DNA of 64,000 nt from contig JAMPDF010000002.1 in assembly GCA_023665755.1 (NCBI GenBank), positions 368,010 through 432,009 on the forward strand, given 5' to 3'. The notes beneath the pieces are model-generated. The model was not told the origin of the DNA. It saw nothing but the letters and a program-made list of their open reading frames with translations, and searched no databases. Source of the DNA: Prevotella sp. GTDB taxonomy: Bacteria; Bacillota_I; Bacilli_A; ML615J-28; CAG-313. This document shows, one piece after another, positions 36,591-45,925 of the stretch (position 1 is its first letter; the number at the start of each line of letters is the position of its first letter). Both the position numbers and the translations under genes were made by a program.

Positions 36591-37540
36591 AACGTGTTAT
36601 TACTGGTGCGATTATGTTCTTAGTATTTGCCCCATTTATAGTTTTAGGGGGCTTGGCATCTACTATATTATTTGCTGTGTTAGCTTATATTGGTACATTT
36701 GAATTACTTCGTATGTATAGAAGCAAAAATGCAATACCCAAAGCATGTTTATATATTATTCCTATTTTTTCTAGTCTAATGGTTTTATCAGTTGGATGTA
36801 ATGGAATAGATATGAGTGGCATAAAAAACTGTTTAGAAGATATTATGTATACATTGATTTTAAGTATTGTCACATTGTTATTTATTGCTATCTTGGGTAA
36901 AGGGATTGCTATGAAAGACATTGTCTTCTTTATCTTTGCTCTGATTTATAGTGGATTTTCTTTTGCTATAATGGCAGGACTAAGAAATAGTGATTTAATA
37001 GATACTATGTCATGTATGCTAAGTAGCATACGACCTTGTTTGGGATATTATGATTTATTTGGCGTGATTGAAATTAACTGGGTAGGATTAGTCTTGTTTG
37101 GATATGTTCTGCTAACTACGATGTTTACTGATATTGGTGCATATCAATTCGGTGTTCTTTTTGGAAAAAAGAAATTATGCCCTAACATTAGCCCTAAAAA
37201 AACAGTGGAAGGAAGTATTGCTGGAACAATTTGTGGGGCTTTAATAGGAACCTCATTTATTGTTATAATAAAACTATTTGTTTCTGGTTTTTCTTATACA
37301 AATTTTCCTCAATTTGATAATATCTATTTATTTTCTTTAGTGATGTTTTGTATCTCTCTTTTGCTCAGTGTAGCAGGCCAAATTGGTGATTTGGTTGCTT
37401 CTAAACTCAAAAGAGAGTATGAAATTAAAGATTTTGGACAAATTTTTCCGGGTCATGGTGGGGTGCTGGATCGTTTTGATTCTACGATTTTAACTACACT
37501 ATTGTTTACCGCAATCTTATTTTTACTGGGGGCATTTTAA
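36584..37540 (+). CDS. cdsA: phosphatidate cytidylyltransferase
   Basis: Makes CDP-diacylglycerol for phospholipid synthesis. The 318-residue membrane protein has many hydrophobic spans and the C-terminal CdsA signature SKLKREYEIKDFGQIFPGHG followed by GVLDRFDS. An earlier conserved segment reads FTDIGAYQFGVLFGKKKL, then ISPKKTVEGS. It is about 50 residues longer than many homologues because of an extended region around 85-150. GGAGG precedes the start within uppS, and its last base is the first base of dxr. Confidence 0.94.
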   Translation: MLKRVITGAIMFLVFAPFIVLGGLASTILFAVLAYIGTFELLRMYRSKNAIPKACLYIIPIFSSLMVLSVGCNGIDMSGIKNCLEDIMYTLILSIVTLLFIAILGKGIAMKDIVFFIFALIYSGFSFAIMAGLRNSDLIDTMSCMLSSIRPCLGYYDLFGVIEINWVGLVLFGYVLLTTMFTDIGAYQFGVLFGKKKLCPNISPKKTVEGSIAGTICGALIGTSFIVIIKLFVSGFSYTNFPQFDNIYLFSLVMFCISLLLSVAGQIGDLVASKLKREYEIKDFGQIFPGHGGVLDRFDSTILTTLLFTAILFLLGAF

Positions 37541-38697
37541 TGAAAAATATCTTATTACTAGGAGCAACAGGATCAATTGGTACACAAGTATTAGATTTGA
37601 TTCGAGAAAATGAAGAATATGGTTTATCGGCATTTAGTTTTGGAAATAATGTAAATAGGGCTGAAGAAATTATTGCGGAATTCCATCCAGAGGTCGTATG
37701 TGGTATTCATGGCTATGATATTGCAAAATTGCAAGAAAAATATCCTGATATCAAATATGTGATTGGAGACATTGGGCTACAACAAATTGCCTCTGCACAA
37801 ATTGAAAATCCCATGTTTATTAATGCATTAGTGGGAGCAGTGGGATTAATGCCAACTGTTACAGCAATTGAAAATAAAATGGATGTATATCTTGCCAACA
37901 AAGAGTCCTTAGTTATGGGGGGCGAAATTATTATGCAAAAGGCAAAAGAAAAAAATGTACGGATTATTCCTATTGATAGTGAACATAGTGCCATTTATCA
38001 ACTATTAGAAGGTAAAAACAAAGAGGATATTCGAAAATTGTGGATTACTGCAAGTGGGGGTGCTTTCCGAGATTTGCCACGAGAAGATCTTGAACATGTC
38101 ACTCTAGAACAAGCTTTACAACATCCCAATTGGAAAATGGGGAAGAAGATTACAATTGATAGTGCAACAATGATGAATAAAGGTTTTGAATTGATTGAGG
38201 CACATTATTTATTTGATATCGATATTGATGCAATTGTGCCAATCTTACATCAAGAAAGCATTATTCATTCTATGGTTGAATTTCGCGATGGCAGTATCTT
38301 TGCGCAAATGGCTTCTTCGGATATGCATTTACCTATTTTATATGCATTAGAAGGGCCAAGACATTTGCCTAGTGAAGCAATTACTCCACTTGATTTGACA
38401 AAGGTTGGTGCACTTCATTTTGAAGAAGTATCATTGCAGAGGTATCCGCTAGTTGCCCTTGCTATTTCGGCTTTTAAAACGGGAAAATTACAATGTACCA
38501 TTTTAAATGCTGCAAATGAAGCGGCTGTACAATTGTTTTTAGAAGGTAAAATTGCTTTTTTAGATATTGAAACAATTATTGCTCAAGCCTTAGAAAATCC
38601 ACAGTATCAAGGATTTAATCAAGGCGATATTAGCATACCGAAAATGATGACATTACATGAATTGGTTTATCAATCTATTTATCATCAATTTCATTAG
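37540..38697 (+). CDS. dxr: 1-deoxy-D-xylulose 5-phosphate reductoisomerase
   Basis: The committed step of the MEP isoprenoid pathway, feeding UppS. The 385-residue protein has the NADPH motif LLGATGSIGTQVLDLI at the start, NKESLVMGG, IDSEHSAIYQ, TASGGAFRD, DSATMMNKG and DMHLPILYAL. All substrate and metal residues of the family are represented. TAATG couples it to cdsA. Its presence shows that this organism makes IPP by the MEP route. Confidence 0.96.
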   Translation: MKNILLLGATGSIGTQVLDLIRENEEYGLSAFSFGNNVNRAEEIIAEFHPEVVCGIHGYDIAKLQEKYPDIKYVIGDIGLQQIASAQIENPMFINALVGAVGLMPTVTAIENKMDVYLANKESLVMGGEIIMQKAKEKNVRIIPIDSEHSAIYQLLEGKNKEDIRKLWITASGGAFRDLPREDLEHVTLEQALQHPNWKMGKKITIDSATMMNKGFELIEAHYLFDIDIDAIVPILHQESIIHSMVEFRDGSIFAQMASSDMHLPILYALEGPRHLPSEAITPLDLTKVGALHFEEVSLQRYPLVALAISAFKTGKLQCTILNAANEAAVQLFLEGKIAFLDIETIIAQALENPQYQGFNQGDISIPKMMTLHELVYQSIYHQFH

Positions 38698-38712
38698 AAA
38701 GGAGTAAAACAA

Positions 38713-40320
38713 ATGAATTTTTTATGGATATTAATTGGTCTTGTGATATTCGCCATTGTGATGACCATTTTAGTTGCGATTCATGAGGGGGGACATTTCA
38801 TTGCCGCAAAAAAAGCGGGCATCTTATGTCATGAGTTTTCGATTGGTATGGGACCAATCATTTATCAAAAGAAAAAAGGAGAAACCGTTTATTCTATTCG
38901 TGCTTTGCCAATTGGTGGTTTCGTATCAATGGCAGGTGAGGAAGTAGAAGATAATGTACTCAAAGGCGTTCAAAAAGTGAAGTTACAATTGGATGATACT
39001 GGTAGGGTTACCAAAATCATCATCAATTTAGATAATCCTAAATATAAAGATTTACCAGTATACCAATTAGTTTCTTATGATCTCATTGGTACCAAAGCGG
39101 CTTTACCTGATGAATTGTTTATTGAAGTCAAAGAAGAAAATGAGAGTACTTCTAATCGATACATTGTTAATCGAGATTGCTTAGTGAATTATCAAAAGAA
39201 AGAAGAAATTCAAATAGCACCATATGATAGAAATTTTGTCAACAAACCATTATTGAATCGTTTTCTAAGTGTGTTTGCTGGTCCATTTATGAATTTTGTA
39301 TTGGCCATATTTATCTTTTTTTTAATTGGGTTATTTGCAGGATATGCAGATACAGAGCATACCATTTTGGGTGGTGTTACCGTAGTGGAAGGTTCAAATA
39401 ACACTTTAGAAGTAGGCGATGAACTAGAATCCATTAATGGTATATCGTTAGAGGATTGGGCGAGTATTTCTACTGTATTAGATAATATTGCTCAAGGTGG
39501 AGAAAAATTTACAGGCAGTATTACAGTTGTTGCCAAAGGGAAAGAACCTATTGTGATTCATCCAAGTGTATTTATTTATTCCATTGAATTAGCCTTTAAG
39601 GTGGATGGAACGAATGAAGCCATAATTGGTAGCTATTCAAGTAACAATGATAAAACCAAGGCATATAAGGCGGGATTAAGAGAAGGGGATAAAATTATTG
39701 CCATTAACGGAGATACAACCCTATCTACCAAATCGGCACTATTAGCTTATTTTACTTCTAAAGAATTAGAAAAGGGTCAAAAATTAGAAATTACATATGA
39801 ACGTGATGGTTTGACGAAAACAACTGAAATTGAAAATTACAGTAAAAAGGTACTTGATGCACAAGGCATTGTGGCAACCAAAGTACAGCTAGGTATTACT
39901 TGTCAAAATAAATTTCATTTGGGTAAATTATTGTATATGCCATTTGTAGAAACAGCTGAATCTTGTACTATGATTTTTAAAACATTAGGGGCTCTTTTTA
40001 CAGATAAATCAATTGGCGTAGACGATTTAAGTGGACCAGTAGGCATTTTTAATTTATTGAAAGAGGCCACTAAACAAGGTGTTTTAACATTATTAAGTTG
40101 GATTGCAATTTTAAGCGTCAATTTGGGATTTATCAATTTGTTACCACTACCTGCTTTAGATGGTGGACGTCTTGCTTTTATGATATACGAAGCAATTACT
40201 AAGAAAAAACCAAGTCCAAAGGTAGAAAATACGATTCATACAATTGGGTTCTTACTACTTATGGCATTGATGTTGTTTATTTCTTTTAATGATATTTTAC
40301 GTTGTATAGGAATCAAGTGA
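38713..40320 (+). CDS. rseP: site-2 intramembrane metalloprotease, RseP family
   Basis: Cleaves membrane-embedded substrates such as anti-sigma factors or leftover signal peptides. The zinc site is HEGGH (His24, Glu25, His28) in the first span, with NLLPLPALDGGRL in the last part. At 535 residues it is larger than the usual 420-450. Residues about 75-185 are an inserted charged region before the second span, and the PDZ region (about 215-385) looks like two tandem units (EVGDELESINGISLEDW and REGDKIIAINGDTTL). AAAGGAG precedes the ATG. The anti-sigma-like protein at 64 is a conceivable but unproven substrate. Confidence 0.92.
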   Translation: MNFLWILIGLVIFAIVMTILVAIHEGGHFIAAKKAGILCHEFSIGMGPIIYQKKKGETVYSIRALPIGGFVSMAGEEVEDNVLKGVQKVKLQLDDTGRVTKIIINLDNPKYKDLPVYQLVSYDLIGTKAALPDELFIEVKEENESTSNRYIVNRDCLVNYQKKEEIQIAPYDRNFVNKPLLNRFLSVFAGPFMNFVLAIFIFFLIGLFAGYADTEHTILGGVTVVEGSNNTLEVGDELESINGISLEDWASISTVLDNIAQGGEKFTGSITVVAKGKEPIVIHPSVFIYSIELAFKVDGTNEAIIGSYSSNNDKTKAYKAGLREGDKIIAINGDTTLSTKSALLAYFTSKELEKGQKLEITYERDGLTKTTEIENYSKKVLDAQGIVATKVQLGITCQNKFHLGKLLYMPFVETAESCTMIFKTLGALFTDKSIGVDDLSGPVGIFNLLKEATKQGVLTLLSWIAILSVNLGFINLLPLPALDGGRLAFMIYEAITKKKPSPKVENTIHTIGFLLLMALMLFISFNDILRCIGIK

Positions 40321-40820
40321 TGAAAAGAATTTTCTTCTGTCTTGTACTATGTCTATGCTGCATGGCTAGCATAGGGTGCAAAAAACAATCAAAGGCTCAG
40401 TATGTAGGTGTTTATATTGAAGTGGTTGAAACAAATGAAAAATCACTTACAGATGAAAATATAAAATTATACATTGATGTAACAAAGAATAACCAGTTTG
40501 AAGAAGTAAATCATTTAACGGAATATCAAAATGTTTGTAATAGTAAAACATACAATCTATATCAAGAAGACGGGGTAGAAGTGTATGATTTCAGTGCTGT
40601 ATATACAATCACTTTTCCTACTCGTCTCGATAAAAAGAAAATAGATGTCTATCCAATTGTGTATCAAAATCAAGAATTTATTATTGTTACACAGATGAAA
40701 AAGACTATCTCGTTAGAAACTAATCAATCAAAAGGTGTGCTTTTGAGCGAGTCTTATCGATTGAAAAAGCAAGACTATCATCTCAAAGCATCAATAAAAA
40801 TTATTAAAAAGGAAGTGTAA
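40320..40820 (+). CDS. putative lipoprotein of unknown function
   Basis: The ATG overlaps the last base of the rseP stop. The 166-residue protein starts MKRIFFCLVLCLCCMASIGC, a lipoprotein signal with lipobox ASIGC (Cys20). The mature part is hydrophilic and beta-rich with a basic C-terminus. An in-frame ATG 18 bases upstream lies inside rseP and is less likely. The tight coupling suggests translation with rseP. I recognise no family. Confidence 0.65.
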   Translation: MKRIFFCLVLCLCCMASIGCKKQSKAQYVGVYIEVVETNEKSLTDENIKLYIDVTKNNQFEEVNHLTEYQNVCNSKTYNLYQEDGVEVYDFSAVYTITFPTRLDKKKIDVYPIVYQNQEFIIVTQMKKTISLETNQSKGVLLSESYRLKKQDYHLKASIKIIKKEV

Positions 40821-40823
40821 ATA

Positions 40824-41960
40824 ATGAAAGGTTTTAAAAATACTTGGATTGTAACAGCAGAAGGACTACAAAAAACAGCCCTCACTTATGAAAAAAACTT
40901 TGAATCCATTGGTCAGCCCGATGATAGTTTAATAGAACTACCTGATGATTATGTAGTTGTGCCTGGATTTATTGACGAACATGTGCATGGTGCAGCAGGC
41001 AGTGATGCAATGGATGGTACAATTGAAGATTTATCTACAATTGCTCAAGCCTTAGCTAGTGAGGGAACAACTGCCTTTTTAGCTACTACAATGACACAAA
41101 GTCCAGAAAATATTATCAAAGCTTTAGAAGCGGTCAAACAATATAAAAAGGCAAACTATACAGAAGGCGCTGAAATTCTTGGTGTTCATTTAGAAGGTCC
41201 ATTTATTTCTAAGGATTTCGTGGGTGCACAGCCGATTGAATATGTGGCAGCACCAAAGGTAGATACGTTTAAGGTTTATCAAGAAGCATCAGGGAATACA
41301 ATTAAAGTAGTAACACTTGCACCAGAAGTAGAAGGGTGTGATGAACTTATTCGCTATCTAGCTAGTCAAGGTATTGTTGCTTCAATTGGTCATACCAATG
41401 CCAAATACGCTGATGTGGAAAAGGCAGTTTTGGCAGGGGCAAAAACATTTACGCACACTTACAATGCGATGAAACCTGTTCATCATCGTGAAATTGGAAC
41501 GGTTGGATCAGCTTATTTATTTGATTGCATGACTTGTGAGTGCATTTGTGATGGCATTCATGTCAGTGCACCAGCTATTCGTTTATTACATAAAAATAAA
41601 CCTAATGGCAAGTTTATTTTGATTACGGATGCTATGCGTGCAAAACATATGCCTGATGGTGTATCAGAATTAGGTGGTCAAGTGGTCATTGTGAAAAATG
41701 GAGAGGCAAGGCTTGAAAATGGAACGCTTGCAGGAAGTGTATTGAAAATGAATCAGGCTGTAAAGAATGTAATGGGATTCTTGAATTTGCCTATTGAAGA
41801 AGTTGTAAAATTTGCTTCATTATATCCTGCTCAAAATTTAGGAGTAGACCAATATTTGGGTAGTATTGAAGTGGGAAAACGAGCTGATTTTGTTGTATTA
41901 GATAAGGAATTAAATGTTGTAGCAACAGTTCGTTCTGGTCAATTAATCTATCAAAAATAG
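40824..41960 (+). CDS. nagA: N-acetylglucosamine-6-phosphate deacetylase
   Basis: Deacetylates GlcNAc-6-phosphate to glucosamine 6-phosphate in amino sugar recycling. The 378-residue amidohydrolase has FIDEHVHGAAGSDAMDG, HLEGPFIS (metal Glu), SIGHTNA, FTHTYNAMKPVHHREIG, and the catalytic Asp in LITDAMRAKHM. AAGGAAG precedes the ATG, three bases after the lipoprotein gene. No nagB is seen beside it. A terminator follows. Confidence 0.95.
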   Translation: MKGFKNTWIVTAEGLQKTALTYEKNFESIGQPDDSLIELPDDYVVVPGFIDEHVHGAAGSDAMDGTIEDLSTIAQALASEGTTAFLATTMTQSPENIIKALEAVKQYKKANYTEGAEILGVHLEGPFISKDFVGAQPIEYVAAPKVDTFKVYQEASGNTIKVVTLAPEVEGCDELIRYLASQGIVASIGHTNAKYADVEKAVLAGAKTFTHTYNAMKPVHHREIGTVGSAYLFDCMTCECICDGIHVSAPAIRLLHKNKPNGKFILITDAMRAKHMPDGVSELGGQVVIVKNGEARLENGTLAGSVLKMNQAVKNVMGFLNLPIEEVVKFASLYPAQNLGVDQYLGSIEVGKRADFVVLDKELNVVATVRSGQLIYQK

Positions 41961-41969
41961 GAATCGTCA

Positions 41970-42002
41970 AAATACTTATACGTAGAGTATAAGTATTTTT
42001 TG
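41970..42002 (+). terminator. terminator after nagA
   Basis: ATACTTATAC (41972-41981) pairs with GTATAAGTAT (41987-41996), followed by T5-6. Confidence 0.85.
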
Positions 42003-42077
42003 GTTTGATTTAGCGTACAATAGCATTGGAAAGTAAATATATTCGCTATATACATAAAAATACATAGTATACATAAA

Positions 42078-42106
42078 TTGACAAAATATAGAAAATATAA
42101 TATAAT
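42078..42106 (+). promoter_or_regulatory. consensus promoter of the first ABC transporter operon
   Basis: TTGACA (42078-42083), 17 bases, TATAAT (42101-42106). Both boxes match the consensus exactly. A second overlapping TATAAT starts at 42096. Confidence 0.85.
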
Positions 42107-42159
42107 AGAAGATGGTAAAATAGAAATTCAGTCGTTGACAAAAATTGAAGGAGGTAACG

Positions 42160-42846
42160 ATGAAACAAAAATTAAATCAATTTTGGATTGTAATTTGGAC
42201 GATTATTTTGTTAGTATATAATGCAGTATTGTTTTTACTAGTGAACCAATTGAAAAAAGAACTTTTTGATAAACCCGCTTTTTGGGTAAACTATGCATGG
42301 ATGATGATTGCTTTCCTCATTTGGCTTGTTGTAGAGTTGATTGCTAAATCGACTCAAAAAGGAAATCTTCGTCCCCTAACTGTGGTGGTATATCCCTTCT
42401 TAGCAGTGAGCTTTTTAACTACTAGTATATTGTATTTTTTTGCCATGAATATCGTGTTAATTGGTATTATTATTCCAATGATTATGATTATAGGGCTATT
42501 TATAATTGGCTATTGTCTTGCTAGTGTACAAACAACAGTGCTAGAACGATCCACAAAATCATCAAAAGGATTCTTGCGAGTAGAAGATTTAACTAGTTAT
42601 TTTAGTGAAATAGAACAATATACATCGGATAAAACGCAAAGAGCACTGCATCATTTGACGATTTTGTGCAGAGATTTACACTCCGTTGAAAAAGGAGAAG
42701 AAGTAAAACAACTTGAAAAAAGAATTTATGAATATGCATCATTTATTGAAAAAGATATCCAACAGGGCGAGGATTCTAATGTCTATCTACATATTGAAAA
42801 ATTGGAACAATTATTAAAAGAAAGGGCTAATTTAATAGCGAAATAA
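42160..42846 (+). CDS. four-span membrane protein of unknown function
   Basis: The 228-residue protein has four hydrophobic segments in its first 135 residues, then a charged, probably helical cytoplasmic tail (about 145-228). GAAGGAGGTAACG stands right before the ATG at 42160; a TTG 15 bases upstream is a poor alternative. It is followed after four bases by an ABC ATPase and permease, so it may be an accessory subunit or regulator of that transporter. No family recognised. Confidence 0.65.
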   Translation: MKQKLNQFWIVIWTIILLVYNAVLFLLVNQLKKELFDKPAFWVNYAWMMIAFLIWLVVELIAKSTQKGNLRPLTVVVYPFLAVSFLTTSILYFFAMNIVLIGIIIPMIMIIGLFIIGYCLASVQTTVLERSTKSSKGFLRVEDLTSYFSEIEQYTSDKTQRALHHLTILCRDLHSVEKGEEVKQLEKRIYEYASFIEKDIQQGEDSNVYLHIEKLEQLLKERANLIAK

Positions 42847-42850
42847 TATT

Positions 42851-43564
42851 ATGTTAGAAATTATACATTATTCTAAGTCATATCAAAAAGGAAAATTTGC
42901 GGTAGAAGACTTGAATTTAAAAGTTGAAAATGGAGATTTATTTGCTTTTATTGGTCACAATGGAGCAGGGAAAAGCACTACAATCAAGTCTATTGTAGGC
43001 ATTCTTCCCTTTGAATCAGGTGATATTCAAATTGATGGTGTATCAATTCAAGAAAACCTCATTGCATGCAAGAAAAAAATAGCTTATATTCCAGATAATC
43101 CGGATTTGTATGATGCTTTAACGGGAATTCAGTATTTGAATTTTATTGGTGATGTATTTCAAGTGAAAAGTGAAGATAGAAAAGAGCGAATTGAAAAGTA
43201 TGCTACACTTTTTGAATTAAAGAACGATTTAAATAATTTGATTGGCTCATATTCACATGGTATGAAACAAAAATTAGCGATTATTTCAGCTTTTTTGCAT
43301 AGCCCAAAATTATTGGTTTTAGATGAACCATTTGTTGGATTAGACCCTAAAGCTGCCTTTTTAGTCAAACAAGCTATGATAGAATTTTGTAAATTGGGTG
43401 GTGCTATCTTTTTTTCCACCCATGTATTGGAAGTTGCAGAAAAATTATGCAATAAAATAGCCATTATTCAAAATGGAAAATTGGTTGTAACAGGAAAAAT
43501 GGAAGAAATCACCAAAAATGCAAGCCTAGAAGAAGTATTTATGGGGTTAACGAATCATGAGTAG
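42851..43564 (+). CDS. ABC transporter ATP-binding protein (ABC-2 type)
   Basis: The 237-residue ATPase has Walker A GHNGAGKSTT, signature SHGMKQKLAIISA, Walker B LLVLDEPFVGLD and switch His in STHVLEVAEK. The short form with a DPKA D-loop is typical of CcmA/YxlF-type exporters. It has little visible ribosome binding site and is probably translated by coupling. The next gene overlaps by eight bases and encodes its permease. Confidence 0.9.
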   Translation: MLEIIHYSKSYQKGKFAVEDLNLKVENGDLFAFIGHNGAGKSTTIKSIVGILPFESGDIQIDGVSIQENLIACKKKIAYIPDNPDLYDALTGIQYLNFIGDVFQVKSEDRKERIEKYATLFELKNDLNNLIGSYSHGMKQKLAIISAFLHSPKLLVLDEPFVGLDPKAAFLVKQAMIEFCKLGGAIFFSTHVLEVAEKLCNKIAIIQNGKLVVTGKMEEITKNASLEEVFMGLTNHE

Positions 43565-45152
43565 TGTGATGAAAATCCTAAAGTGCTATTATACATCTTT
43601 ATTCAATAAGGTTTTTAAAAATACCAAATATCGGGATAAAATTTATATAGCATTATTGTTTAGCATATTGGGTATAGGAGCTTTCAGCCTTATATTTGGA
43701 ATGCTTTCGTATAGTAGTATCATAACTATGCAAAAAGAAGGTGTTCCAGAACTTGCGATCTACTCCTTTTCCACTACAGCATTGATGTTTATGTTCATGT
43801 TAATTGTAACAGAATCAACGGGTATAAAGAAAACAACAGATGAAGAAATGCTATTAAGTCTGCCAATTCAAAAAGGGGCTATTATTACAGCCAAAGTGTT
43901 GTATTATCTTATTTTTGATTTTGTGGTAATTTTTATTCTTGTTTATCCTGCTTATATTATGTATGGCATTATTGTTGAAGGGACTATCTTTCCTTTTGCT
44001 ACTCGCGGGTTGGTGTTAATATTATTGTGTACATTATTTGGAGCAGGAATATCAGGTATTATAGCCACTTTTTTATCCCGTTTAACTATGCGCTTAAGGC
44101 ATAGTGGAATCATTCAATCCATATTTGGTATGGCATTGATGGTGATCTTTGTGATAGTTTATATTGCTTTTTCTTTTACCAGTCAAAACTCCACGACAGC
44201 TGTTCAGGTATATGAGTTTTATCCCATTCAGCTGTTATCTCGCTTTATTTTAGAAGGTAGTGTGACTAGTTTATTGATAATGATTCTTTGTGCAATGATA
44301 CCATTTGTTTTATCTGTTATGCTAAAGGCATATTTTTTGGGAAAACAAGTCTCAACTTATCAAAGTAAGAATCATGAACTAAGTTTTGAAGAATCCACCA
44401 TTAGAAAAAGTTTATATAAAAAAGAAATGAACAAATATTTTTCTATTCCCATTTATGTAAGCAATACCGCATTTGGTCCTATTTTTATGATTATGATAGC
44501 TATACTGATAACAGTAATGGGAAAACCTCATTTCATTCATTTGATTGAGAACTTATTATCTGTAGGGTATATTGATGGTGAAGTTCCGGAAAATTTAATG
44601 AAGGTAGTAGATAGTTATTTTAATATCGGTGTAGTATGCATTATGGCAATGATGATTTCTTTTTCACCAACTACAGCAGCCTCAATTTCTTTAGAAGGAA
44701 AAGAGCTTTGGATTTTAAAAGCGCATCCGATTCCTATAAAAGATGTATTTATTTCGAAGATACTAGTGAATATATCCATTGGTATTATACCTGCTATATT
44801 ATCGAGCATTTTACTATCTACGCAGTTGGGAATTGCATATTTGCCTATCCTCTGCATTGTCTTGATAGAGGTATTGTGGATTAGTTCAGTAATTGGGCTA
44901 TATGCCAATTTAAGTTTACCCAAGTTAAACTGGGAAAGTGAAGTTGAGGCAGTAAAACAGGGGATAGCTGTGCTTTTATCAATGGGACTCAATTTGATTT
45001 GTATTCTTGCACCCATTATTATTATTAATGTCATTGGAATCAATTCGGAATGGTTAATGATGGGCGCATTGATTTTGATTTATGTTGGCGTAGGTTTGAT
45101 ATGGACATATGTCTTAAAGAAAAAAGGAATGCAATTATATCAAAAATTATAA
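43557..45152 (+). CDS. ABC-2 type transporter permease
   Basis: The 531-residue protein has about twelve hydrophobic segments arranged as two six-span halves. The motif TESTGIKKTTDEEMLLSLPI and the later SFSPTTAASISLEGKELWILKAHPIP are the conserved cytoplasmic pieces of the large clostridial ABC permeases that pair with CcmA-like ATPases. The substrate is not readable. It ends the operon before a terminator. Confidence 0.85.
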   Translation: MSSVMKILKCYYTSLFNKVFKNTKYRDKIYIALLFSILGIGAFSLIFGMLSYSSIITMQKEGVPELAIYSFSTTALMFMFMLIVTESTGIKKTTDEEMLLSLPIQKGAIITAKVLYYLIFDFVVIFILVYPAYIMYGIIVEGTIFPFATRGLVLILLCTLFGAGISGIIATFLSRLTMRLRHSGIIQSIFGMALMVIFVIVYIAFSFTSQNSTTAVQVYEFYPIQLLSRFILEGSVTSLLIMILCAMIPFVLSVMLKAYFLGKQVSTYQSKNHELSFEESTIRKSLYKKEMNKYFSIPIYVSNTAFGPIFMIMIAILITVMGKPHFIHLIENLLSVGYIDGEVPENLMKVVDSYFNIGVVCIMAMMISFSPTTAASISLEGKELWILKAHPIPIKDVFISKILVNISIGIIPAILSSILLSTQLGIAYLPILCIVLIEVLWISSVIGLYANLSLPKLNWESEVEAVKQGIAVLLSMGLNLICILAPIIIINVIGINSEWLMMGALILIYVGVGLIWTYVLKKKGMQLYQKL

Positions 45153-45160
45153 TATTTAAA

Positions 45161-45190
45161 AAGGACTGTATGAGCAATACAGTCTTTTTT
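45161..45190 (+). terminator. terminator of the first ABC operon
   Basis: GACTGTAT pairs with ATACAGTC across five bases and T6 follows. Confidence 0.9.
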
Positions 45191-45246
45191 AAAATAAATT
45201 ATTTAAAATATAATGAGAAATAACGGAAATAGCATCAAAAGAATCG

Positions 45247-45252
45247 TATAAT
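45247..45252 (+). promoter_or_regulatory. -10 box before the secreted-protein operon
   Basis: TATAAT, 23 bases before the ATG at 45275, with no clear -35 box. AAAGGAG follows close to the start codon. Confidence 0.45.
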
Positions 45253-45274
45253 TAGGTGAAAGGAGAAAATTTAA

Positions 45275-45925
45275 ATGAAACAATTTTTTAAAATCAATCT
45301 AGGCATAGTGTTAAGTGTAATTGTTTTTTGTGGTTTATTTGGTGCAGAAGCCAATGCGTCAACAGGACATGATGAATTTACTAGTATCAAATTTCTCTAT
45401 AATCCTGAATTAAAATTAATTGTTGAAATGACTGATAGTGAACGTTTATCTCTACTCAATCATGTAAAGAGAAAGGCATTTGGGTGGTCAACATATACGA
45501 ATTATCGAAAATATGAAATTGAATATGAAGCAGGTACCATTTTTTCAAGGTCAAATACCACAAATCAGGTTATTGAATTTCATTATTCAACAGCAACATC
45601 TGATAAAAAGACTAAAACATCTGAATTGTCAGGTACACTTGGAATGAAATTTTCAGGGAAATTTAATAAAATCACAGCGAGTTTAGACTCTAGTATTCGT
45701 GGAGAAATTGGTCAAAAAAATGAGTCTACTTTTAAAGAAGAGATGGAGTTTAAGGTGAAAATAGAACCAGGGAAAAGAGTATCCCTTATTGTAAAGGGAT
45801 TAGCTAGACTTTCTAATGGTGCATCTAAATATTATTTATTTGGTATATCAGCTAAAAAGGAAATTTGGGAATATATTGACGTGGTGAATGAATATTATGA
45901 ACTTGCCGAAGAAATCGCTATGTAA
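45275..45925 (+). CDS. secreted beta-strand-rich protein, possible pore-forming toxin-like
   Basis: A signal peptide of 28 residues ends at AEANA, leaving a mature protein of 188 residues without cysteine. Residues about 84-180 have alternating polar and hydrophobic residues rich in Ser, Thr and Lys (SELSGTLGMKFSGKF, then ITASLDSSIRGEIG), ending in FKVKIEPGKRVSLIVKG. This succession resembles the membrane hairpin and following strand of aerolysin/ETX-MTX2 toxins, where a PG or PP turn starts the last long strand. That is a resemblance in pattern, not proven homology. It leads an operon with a membrane protein and a two-part ABC transporter. Function unknown. Confidence 0.6.
   Translation: MKQFFKINLGIVLSVIVFCGLFGAEANASTGHDEFTSIKFLYNPELKLIVEMTDSERLSLLNHVKRKAFGWSTYTNYRKYEIEYEAGTIFSRSNTTNQVIEFHYSTATSDKKTKTSELSGTLGMKFSGKFNKITASLDSSIRGEIGQKNESTFKEEMEFKVKIEPGKRVSLIVKGLARLSNGASKYYLFGISAKKEIWEYIDVVNEYYELAEEIAM

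Noticed and set aside
44615..45043. Minus-strand ORF of 142 codons in the ABC-2 permease gene
   Set aside because: Antisense shadow of hydrophobic codons; no promoter or ribosome binding site on that strand.
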